Assembly: GCA_045639905.1 (NCBI GenBank)
Contig: JAZUDZ010000005.1
Coordinates: forward strand, 1 to 25,727
Length of the DNA: 25,727 nt
Reading direction: 5' to 3'
Origin: RGIG426 sp045639905
GTDB taxonomy: Bacteria > Bacillota > Clostridia > Oscillospirales > Acutalibacteraceae
Shown: piece by piece, positions 20,196 through 25,727 of the stretch
Layout of the letters: each line of letters opens with the position of its first letter
Numbering within the stretch: position 1 is the first letter of the stretch
Notes under the pieces: model-generated
Told to the model about the DNA's origin: nothing
The model's input: only the letters and a program-made list of their open reading frames with translations
Database searches by the model: none
Position numbers and translations under genes: made by a program

Positions 20196-21380
20196 ATGAA
20201 AGAATTTGAACTGAAATACGGTTGCAACCCCAACCAGAAACCTTCCAAAATCTATATGCACGACGGCAGCGATCTTCCGATTGAAATCCTGTGCGGTCGT
20301 CCGGGCTACATCAACTTCCTGGATGCCTTTAACTCCTGGCAGCTCGTCAAAGAGCTGAAAGAAGCTTTGGGTCTTCCGGCCGTTACCTCCTTTAAGCACG
20401 TCAGCCCCACCTCCGCAGCCGTTGGCATTCCGCTGTCTGACAAACTGAAAAAAGCTTGCTTTGTTGACGACATCGAAGGTCTTGACGATTCTCCCCTGGC
20501 CTGCGCCTATGCCCGCGCCCGCGGCACCGACCGTATGTGCTCCTTCGGCGACTGGGTGGCTCTTTCCGATGTCTGCGATGTCACCACCGCCAAAATGCTG
20601 AAACGTGAAGTGTCCGACGGTGTCATTGCTCCGGGGTATGAACCGGAAGCCCTGGAAATTCTCAAAACCAAACGCAAGGGCAACTACAACATCGTTCAAA
20701 TCGATCCAAACTACGTTCCGGACCCGCAGGAACACAAACAGGTTTTCGGCATCACCTTTGAGCAGGGCCGCAACAACTTCACCATTAACCGGGAACTGCT
20801 TTCCAACATCGTTACCGAAAACAAGGATATGCCGGAAAGTGCCGTTCGCGACCTGATCGTGGCTTTGATTACACTTAAATATACCCAGTCCAACTCCGTT
20901 TGCTATGCCGTTGACGGCCAGGCCATCGGTGTGGGTGCCGGACAGCAATCCCGTATCCACTGCACCCGTTTGGCCGGCTCCAAAGCCGACACCTGGTTCC
21001 TCCGTCAGGCGGATAAGGTGTTGAACCTGCCGTTCAAAGAGGATATCGGCCGTCCGGACCGCGACAACGTCATCGACGGCTACATCAACCAGAATGAGGA
21101 AGATGTTTGCGCCGACGGAAACTGGCAGAAATACTTTACAGAGCAGCCTGCTCCGTTTACACAGGAAGAGCAGAAAGCCTATTTGGCCACCACGGATAAC
21201 GTGGCCCTCGGCTCCGACGCCTTCTTCCCCTTCAGCGACAACATTGAACGCGCCTTCAAGAGCGGCGTGAAATACATTGCCGAGCCGGGCGGCTCCATTC
21301 GCGACGATGCCGTCATTGACTGCTGTAACAAATACGGTATGTCCATGTGCTTCACCGGCATGCGTTTATTCCATCATTGA
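20196..21380 (+). CDS. purH: Stand-alone AICAR transformylase (PurH C-terminal type)
   Basis: The enzyme transfers a formyl group from 10-formyl-THF to AICAR, giving FAICAR. The 394 residues correspond to only the transformylase part of PurH: LKYGCNPNQKPS at the start, the catalytic Lys-His pair K67-H68 in SFKHVSPTSAAVG, YTQSNSVCYAVDGQAIGVGA, GQQSRIHCTRLAGSKAD, GSDAFFPFSDNIERA and the C-terminal CFTGMRLFHH. The N-terminal IMP cyclohydrolase domain (about 200 residues in standard PurH) is absent, and that activity is supplied by the preceding PurO-type gene. GGAGG lies upstream of the ATG in the 14-nt gap. The ZTP aptamer upstream senses this enzyme's substrate, so induction relieves its build-up. 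Confidence 0.93.
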   Translation: MKEFELKYGCNPNQKPSKIYMHDGSDLPIEILCGRPGYINFLDAFNSWQLVKELKEALGLPAVTSFKHVSPTSAAVGIPLSDKLKKACFVDDIEGLDDSPLACAYARARGTDRMCSFGDWVALSDVCDVTTAKMLKREVSDGVIAPGYEPEALEILKTKRKGNYNIVQIDPNYVPDPQEHKQVFGITFEQGRNNFTINRELLSNIVTENKDMPESAVRDLIVALITLKYTQSNSVCYAVDGQAIGVGAGQQSRIHCTRLAGSKADTWFLRQADKVLNLPFKEDIGRPDRDNVIDGYINQNEEDVCADGNWQKYFTEQPAPFTQEEQKAYLATTDNVALGSDAFFPFSDNIERAFKSGVKYIAEPGGSIRDDAVIDCCNKYGMSMCFTGMRLFHH

Positions 21381-21401
21381 TCTTTCATTATTTTCCTCAT
21401 G

Positions 21402-21440
21402 CAAGGGCGGATTGCTATGCGGCTTCCGTCCTTGTTTTTT
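21402..21440 (+). terminator. Terminator of the purine module
   Basis: CAAGGGCGGA (21402-21411) pairs with TCCGTCCTTG (21425-21434), 10 bp with one G-T pair, followed by TTTTTT. It starts 22 nt after the purH stop. Confidence 0.88.
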
Positions 21441-21443
21441 CTC

Positions 21444-21487
21444 AAAAAAGCACTCCGCTTCCGGGAAAACCCAAAAGCGGAGTGCTT
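21444..21487 (-). terminator. Terminator of the symporter gene
   Basis: AAGCACTCCGCTT (21448-21460) and AAGCGGAGTGCTT (21475-21487) form a perfect 13-bp stem. On the minus strand it is followed by TTTTTT. It lies 26 nt after the symporter stop, back to back with the purine terminator. Confidence 0.9.
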
Positions 21488-21512
21488 AAATTTTTCTGTT
21501 GATAACCGGATG

Positions 21513-22883
21513 TCAGACAAAAGACAAAATCATGACAACCGCGATAATCAGCGGCAAAACAAACTGACAATACGGCTTTGCCCAGCGGGGAAATTTCGGT
21601 CCTTTGCCGGTGTTGGCCTCTTCCAGGAACTTGTCGTAGCCCCAGCCAAACCGCAAAGAGCAGAACAGACAAATAAGCAAGGAACCAAACGGCAAAATGA
21701 ATTTCGATACAAGACCGTCCTCAAAGTCCAAAACGGCCTGGCCGAAAATCGTGAAATCCGACCACACATTGTTTCCGAGAATCGCCGGTAAAACACCGAG
21801 ACAAATAATACCGATGTTAATCAGACAAATGACCGGACGGCTGATCTTTGTGGTATCCTGCCAGTAGGCCACGATGTTCTCAAACACGGCCAAAACCGTG
21901 GAAACGGCGGCAAACAGTAAAAGCGCAAAGAAGAAGATTCCGAGAATCCGTCCGCCTTTCATGTTGTTAAACACGCTGGAGAAGGTCGTGAAAACGAAGG
22001 ATGCTCCGACGGAGCCGTCTGCCTGGACACTGCCGGCATAGGTATAGCAGGCCGGGAAGATGATGAATCCGCTCATGAGAGCCACGAAGGTGTCAAGGAT
22101 AATAATGACAATTCCTTCGCCCATCAGCGCCCGGTCTTTTTCGATATAGCTGCCGAAAATGGCAATGTTTCCCATACCGAGACTCAGGGTAAAGAAGGCC
22201 TGGGCCATGGCAGCCTCGATGGTGTTCATCACGCCGACCTCTTTCAGACGGGAAAGGGACGGGATTAAATAAAAGGCAATACCCTCTTTGGCGCCGGACA
22301 TGGCAGTGCTGCAGTAAACGCCCATACCGACAATAATGAGCAGCAACATGACCATCAAAACCTTGGAAGCACGCTCCACGCCGTTTTTAAGGCCCAAAGC
22401 GCAAATGGCAAAACAAACGATAATAATGACAAAGGACACCACCGTCTGCAGTCCGGGAGCGGACACCACGCCGCCGAACGTGTCGCCCAGCGCCTCCACC
22501 GTGGTGGCGCTGCTGATGCTGCCGGTAATGAACTTGCCGAAATAAATGGCAATCCAGCTGACGATGACCACATAGCACATCATCAAAGCATAGTTGCCGA
22601 CAATGGAACCGTATTTCCACAGATTCCATTTGTGTTTCGGTTTCTGCAAAATATCAAAGGTGTGGGCAAAGCTGCTTTGGGAAGCGCGTCCGATAGACAG
22701 TTCCATAGTCATAATCGGCACACCCAAAATCAGCAAAAACAGCAGATAGAACAGCAGGAAGAACCCTCCGCCGTAATATCCGGTCATAATCGGGAACTTA
22801 TACACGTTTCCGATGCCGATGGCACATCCCGCGGACAGCAAAATGAAACCGAGTCGGCCGGAAAATCTCTCACGTTGATTCAA
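21513..22883 (-). CDS. Neurotransmitter:sodium symporter (NSS/SLC6) family transporter
   Basis: The 456-residue inner-membrane protein is a LeuT-fold sodium-coupled transporter, in bacteria usually for amino acids. TM1 shows the broken-helix sodium and substrate motif AGCAIGIGNVYKFP (bacterial relatives: AVGLGNVWRFP), followed by GGGFFLLFYLLFLLILGVPI in TM2 and ELSIGRASQSS. About eleven to twelve hydrophobic segments continue to the C-terminus, with AFFTLSLGMGNIAIFGSY marking TM6. The start is TTG 22883, placed after AAGGAGGCGGAG within the end of the upstream gene; the reading overlaps that gene by 14 nt, so translation is probably coupled. No ATG fits the family N-terminus (RERFSGRLGF). Substrate not deducible. 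Confidence 0.9.
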   Translation of the reverse strand: MNQRERFSGRLGFILLSAGCAIGIGNVYKFPIMTGYYGGGFFLLFYLLFLLILGVPIMTMELSIGRASQSSFAHTFDILQKPKHKWNLWKYGSIVGNYALMMCYVVIVSWIAIYFGKFITGSISSATTVEALGDTFGGVVSAPGLQTVVSFVIIIVCFAICALGLKNGVERASKVLMVMLLLIIVGMGVYCSTAMSGAKEGIAFYLIPSLSRLKEVGVMNTIEAAMAQAFFTLSLGMGNIAIFGSYIEKDRALMGEGIVIIILDTFVALMSGFIIFPACYTYAGSVQADGSVGASFVFTTFSSVFNNMKGGRILGIFFFALLLFAAVSTVLAVFENIVAYWQDTTKISRPVICLINIGIICLGVLPAILGNNVWSDFTIFGQAVLDFEDGLVSKFILPFGSLLICLFCSLRFGWGYDKFLEEANTGKGPKFPRWAKPYCQFVLPLIIAVVMILSFV

Positions 22884-24336
22884 TTGTCTCCGCCTCCTTC
22901 ACTTCTTCGGCGACAGGATCATTTGTCGCGGTTTTGGCAGCGCGTTTGGCCGCTGCCTTTTCACGCAGCTTCTTAATCCATTTAATCTCACTCTTATCCG
23001 CCGGTGTCATCCAGGCATCATACAAAAGAAGCAGGAAGGTTCCGTGGAACGCAAAGATTGACACGAATTTGTTGACTCCCGCAAAATGCGCGAGATAATA
23101 AGCGGAATATTTCTCGACCAGGGCCTCGGGAACTCCCGCCAAAACGGCACCGGACTGCAAATTGTTCTCCAGCAGCCCATACCACAGGCACGGAAGCGGA
23201 ATCAGCATCAGCGCCAGAAACACCAGGAACAAAATATCGTTCCAGCGGAATTTCTTCCGTTCGGTGATAAACATAATAAAGGGAAGCAGGAAGAAAATCA
23301 AAGCATAGTTTCCGGAGAGGGCGCGGATGTTGAAGACTGCATAACAAAGGCAGGTTAGCTTCTGCCAGTCTCTCGGAAGAACAAACACCATCAAAAATGC
23401 CAGAATTTCCAGACAGGCGAAAATAATTTTGGCCAAAATCGAGGTTAGGGGCCGGCTGCTGAAATACCGGGCCATCAATCCCTGGAACGAATATCCGTCT
23501 CTGAACAGGGATACCGACGAGGCTTTTCCCGACGAGAAACTGAAAATGTTTCGGAACAACTGTAACAGAAGCTCCGGTCCGCCGAACGCAAATACCGGTA
23601 CCACAAAAGCGATAATGCCATACAAAACCAGTCTGGCCGCTTCCTTGTACTTCTTGTCGGTAATCAGCAAGATGCCGAAAACCGCCGGATAGATTTTTAC
23701 GCCCGCCGCGATGGCCAGCGAAATGTAGGACAGTTCCCGCACCCATTTTTTCTCGGAATTGCGGAAAAAGACGAAAAACATGGTAAGCGGAATCGCGAGT
23801 ATGATAATATTACCTCTTTGAATGGCATATAAAACCGGGAACGAAAAAGTTCCGAACAGGGCCATCAAAGCCGGGGAATACTTGAATTTCTGGGAGCGCA
23901 GGCAACGGTCAATAACCAAGAAAATGAGGAAAAGGCAAATGGCCGTGCAGATAAAATAAATCATTAAGGCGGAAGGGTCGTTATTTCGAAGCGCATAGCG
24001 ACCGTTGAAGGTTTTTCCCACATAGCTCGGAAAACACATCTTGCCGATCAGGTAATAAATCAGATTGGCCAGCGGAGGGTAAATAACCCCTTTCTCGTAT
24101 CCGCCGTTATGCGAAGCATCCCGAACGGAGTTAAAGAAATCCATAAACCCGTCGGTGGTGCACATCGGCACGTCCGATTTATAATAGTAAAACGCATATT
24201 GTAAGGTTTTACCCCCGGACAAGATAGCTGCCAGCAAAAACAAAAAGGTGCAAAGCATAAAAGAAATATAGTAAAGACTTACCAAATTCTTTTGTGTCGG
24301 TAGCAATTTGCTTCGATTGATTTTCGGTCGCTTCAT
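22870..24336 (-). CDS. GT87/DUF2029-like polytopic membrane glycosyltransferase
   Basis: The 488-residue protein has about ten to twelve membrane segments and motifs of the GT87 (DUF2029) polyprenyl-phosphate-sugar mannosyltransferase type. These are an acidic extracytoplasmic region after TM1 (CTTDGFMDFFNSV), VIYPPLANLIYYL, the AIQRGNIIILAIPL segment and AIAAGVKIYPAVFGILL. The C-terminus is a charged Ala/Lys/Glu-rich cytoplasmic tail (KKLREKAAAKRAAKTATN) likely to be coiled coil. Such enzymes add sugars to cell-envelope glycans or glycoproteins on the outer face of the membrane; O-glycosylation of the Thr-rich linkers nearby would be an attractive but unproven role. AGGGGAT precedes the ATG. 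It is the first gene of a two-gene unit with the NSS transporter. Confidence 0.75.
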   Translation of the reverse strand: MKRPKINRSKLLPTQKNLVSLYYISFMLCTFLFLLAAILSGGKTLQYAFYYYKSDVPMCTTDGFMDFFNSVRDASHNGGYEKGVIYPPLANLIYYLIGKMCFPSYVGKTFNGRYALRNNDPSALMIYFICTAICLFLIFLVIDRCLRSQKFKYSPALMALFGTFSFPVLYAIQRGNIIILAIPLTMFFVFFRNSEKKWVRELSYISLAIAAGVKIYPAVFGILLITDKKYKEAARLVLYGIIAFVVPVFAFGGPELLLQLFRNIFSFSSGKASSVSLFRDGYSFQGLMARYFSSRPLTSILAKIIFACLEILAFLMVFVLPRDWQKLTCLCYAVFNIRALSGNYALIFFLLPFIMFITERKKFRWNDILFLVFLALMLIPLPCLWYGLLENNLQSGAVLAGVPEALVEKYSAYYLAHFAGVNKFVSIFAFHGTFLLLLYDAWMTPADKSEIKWIKKLREKAAAKRAAKTATNDPVAEEVKEAETIEST

Positions 24337-24369
24337 AACAGAATCCCCTAATAAAATAGATATCGATTT

Positions 24370-24375
24370 ATTATA
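24370..24375 (-). promoter_or_regulatory. -10 element of the glycosyltransferase-symporter unit
   Basis: A perfect TATAAT preceded by TGG (extended -10) lies on the minus strand, 34 nt before the ATG at 24336. The -35 position is a T run. It is divergent from the promoter at 24469. Confidence 0.65.
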
Positions 24376-24468
24376 CCATATAATATAGGCAGAAAAAAGT
24401 GCGGATTTTGAAATCTCCCCTTCCTTTTCTCTTTCCTTGTTTTTGTGGCATTTTATTCGCCGATATGC

Positions 24469-24474
24469 TATACT
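24469..24474 (+). promoter_or_regulatory. -10 element of the surface protein gene
   Basis: TATACT preceded by TGC (extended -10) lies 32 nt before the ATG at 24506, with AAGGAAGG in between. No convincing -35 is seen. Confidence 0.6.
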
Positions 24475-24505
24475 TTCCCGTAGAATGTTTTAAGGAAGGT
24501 TTATT

Positions 24506-25588
24506 ATGAAAAAATCTCTCTTCGCCGTCGTTTTTTGTTTGGTTCTTTTGGTAGGGGCCTCCCCGCTTACCTGCCTGGCCGCAAAAAAAACACCGGTTGA
24601 TTCTTCTCTGACTTATTATACATACGACCTGCAAACAAATACAAACGTCACCGAGGAAACCCCCATCGGTCTTACCCGTTTGGAAAAAGATACCACTTCC
24701 GTCGGAACGGCAGGCCTGACCACCTGGGCTTACTATGAAGGAACCGTCAAAGGATCTTCCCTGACCGTCAACGGAATCGTCAATCTGGTTCTCAAGAATG
24801 AATGCCTCGTAAAACTTCCGAAAGGCCTGACCGTTTCCGAAAACGCCACCCTTCATATCTATTCCCAGTCCTGGCGTACGGACAGAGGAACCCTGCAGGT
24901 TTCTTCGCCGGAAAATGGGGTGCCGGCCATCAACCTTAAAAACGGCAGCTCCTTGATTTTGGACAGTGGCCAGCTGAACGTCACCGGCGCCGATGACGCC
25001 GTTGCCGTCGGCACCATGGAGCAAAACGGTTCCTGTCGCATTCAGTTTAACTGCGGCGCCAGCGAAATTGCCGGCGGAAAGCACAGCGGGCCCGCCATGG
25101 GTGCCGGAGCAAAAGGAGCCGTTTGCAACATTTCATTTGCCGACGGAAGTCATAAGATTCACGCTTCTTCCGTCATTGACGGCAGCCAGCACAAACTGGA
25201 AACCAAGCCGGCAATCGGAGGAGTGAACGGCGGGCAGGTCAAGGTGGTCGTTGGTGAAGCCCTTAAAAATGCCATTTTGGTTTCCTATTACCATGTAGAG
25301 ATTTTGGAAAACAAGAAAGCGGATGACGGACAGCCCGCCTGCATCTATACACAAAAATACAAACAGGCCGTGGAATACGACGGCGAAGACGGATTGCTTC
25401 TAAACTGCTTCTGGAGCGAAATGGAAGCCAACACGTATAACCCGCTGGACAAAAACGCTCTCATTTTGATGGTGATCGGCGTCATAGTCATCGTTGGCTT
25501 GGTTAGTGTCTTCATCCTCTTATTCCGGAAAAGAGACGGTCTCCCGGAGGGTCCGGCAGAAGAAAGCTTTAACCATACTGAAATGTAA
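24506..25588 (+). CDS. Single-pass surface protein with beta-rich ectodomain
   Basis: The 360-residue protein has a signal peptide (MKKSLFAVVFCLVLLVGASP, cleavage near residue 25 at CLAA), an ectodomain of about 300 residues and one C-terminal membrane segment (ALILMVIGVIVIVGLVSVFI) followed by RKR and a short acidic cytoplasmic tail. The ectodomain contains NGIVNLVLKNECLVKLPKGL, SENATLHIYSQS, GVPAINLKNGSSLILDSGQL and AGGKHSGPAMGAGAKGA. These repeated short strands resemble the carbohydrate-binding DUF4353-like or right-handed beta-helix proteins of gut bacteria. There is no LPXTG or dockerin. AAGGAAGG precedes the ATG. The stop codon abuts the 3' boundary of a group II intron on the other strand, so the tail may be slightly altered and the native terminator has been displaced. 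Confidence 0.75.
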   Translation: MKKSLFAVVFCLVLLVGASPLTCLAAKKTPVDSSLTYYTYDLQTNTNVTEETPIGLTRLEKDTTSVGTAGLTTWAYYEGTVKGSSLTVNGIVNLVLKNECLVKLPKGLTVSENATLHIYSQSWRTDRGTLQVSSPENGVPAINLKNGSSLILDSGQLNVTGADDAVAVGTMEQNGSCRIQFNCGASEIAGGKHSGPAMGAGAKGAVCNISFADGSHKIHASSVIDGSQHKLETKPAIGGVNGGQVKVVVGEALKNAILVSYYHVEILENKKADDGQPACIYTQKYKQAVEYDGEDGLLLNCFWSEMEANTYNPLDKNALILMVIGVIVIVGLVSVFILLFRKRDGLPEGPAEESFNHTEM

Positions 25589-25727
25589 TCGAGTAGGAGG
25601 GATTTTCTCCCTCCTCTCACACCACCGTGCGTGCCGTTCGGCACACGGCGGTTCAACTCAAAATTAAATATGTACCTTTTGGTAGTAATCGAAAACGCTG
25701 ACTAAGCCACGCTTGGTCAGTTTTTCT
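25588..25727 (-). mobile_element. 3' end of a group II intron (runs off the right edge)
   Basis: Read on the minus strand, a domain V hairpin is visible: ACCGCCGTG pairs with CACGGTGGT (plus 25644-25652 and 25621-25629) with a two-base CG bulge (25630-25631), an upper stem TGCC/GGCA and loop GAAC. A domain VI-like stem (AGGAGGGA/TCCCTCCT, plus 25595-25615) and the end CTACTCGATT follow. The CGC triad with its G-T wobble and the CG bulge suggest bacterial class C. The exact 3' end lies at about 25587-25589. The reverse transcriptase C-terminus lies just upstream of domain V. Confidence 0.85.
25664..25726 (-). CDS. ltrA: Group II intron reverse transcriptase/maturase, C-terminal fragment
   Basis: Only the last 20 codons are in the window. 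The minus-strand frame reads EKLTKRGLVSVFDYYQKVHI and stops at TAA (25664-25666). The pattern of basic residues followed by GLVSVFDYYQ resembles the C-terminal end of intron-encoded maturases, and it stops 11 nt before the domain V stem, where such ORFs normally end. The rest lies beyond the right edge. Confidence 0.65.
   Translation of the reverse strand, partial: EKLTKRGLVSVFDYYQKVHI

Overview
The window reads as a piece of a Clostridia-type Bacillota chromosome, most like the anaerobic fibre-degrading Ruminococcaceae/Oscillospirales; genus cannot be settled by eye. The reasons are: two secreted dockerin proteins (cellulosome parts), strong AGGAGG ribosome binding sites, many intrinsic terminators, GTG and TTG starts, a PyrK/PyrD-1B dihydroorotate dehydrogenase, a ZTP riboswitch and a group II intron.

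Layout. 1-1886 (-): the 5' part of a secreted dockerin protein with two Thr-rich linkers and two carbohydrate-binding-like domains; it runs off the left edge. 2064-2993 (-): a cysteine synthase family gene with its own terminator, promoter and a nested inverted repeat beside the -35. 3000-3556: intergenic, with regulatory repeats, the pyr promoter and a possible minus-strand gene remnant. 3557-12295 (+): a tight eight-gene UMP biosynthesis operon, pyrC-carB-pyrK-pyrD-pyrF-pyrE-pyrB-pyrI, closed by a bidirectional terminator. carA is absent from the cluster. 12342-13949: a 1.6 kb AT-richer block bounded by an exact 22-bp direct repeat; it carries one AlbA_2/HATPase/winged-helix regulator gene (-) preceded by six 12-bp tandem repeats. 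14127-15110 (+): a second dockerin protein. 15448-17067 (-): a three-gene cell-envelope operon (VanZ-like membrane protein, secreted protein, small membrane protein). 17196-18780: a divergent pair, an HTH protein (-) and a membrane-anchored Ser/Thr kinase (+), around a palindromic promoter. 18949-19107 (-): a DinJ/RelB-type antitoxin lacking its middle and its toxin partner.

19286-21440 (+): promoter, ZTP riboswitch and terminator controlling a two-gene module for the last two steps of IMP synthesis. An archaeal-type PurO cyclohydrolase sits next to a stand-alone AICAR transformylase, in place of the usual fused PurH. 21513-24336 (-): a GT87-like membrane glycosyltransferase gene followed by an overlapping NSS-family sodium symporter gene. 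24506-25588 (+): a signal-peptide, single-TM surface protein whose stop codon abuts the 3' end of a group II intron on the minus strand. The C-terminus of the intron reverse transcriptase reaches the right edge.

Functionally the window combines de novo pyrimidine and purine synthesis (both promoters share an extended -10 core, TGATATAGTAA) with secreted polysaccharide-binding parts and several recently mobile or decaying pieces. No tRNA, rRNA or CRISPR array was seen.
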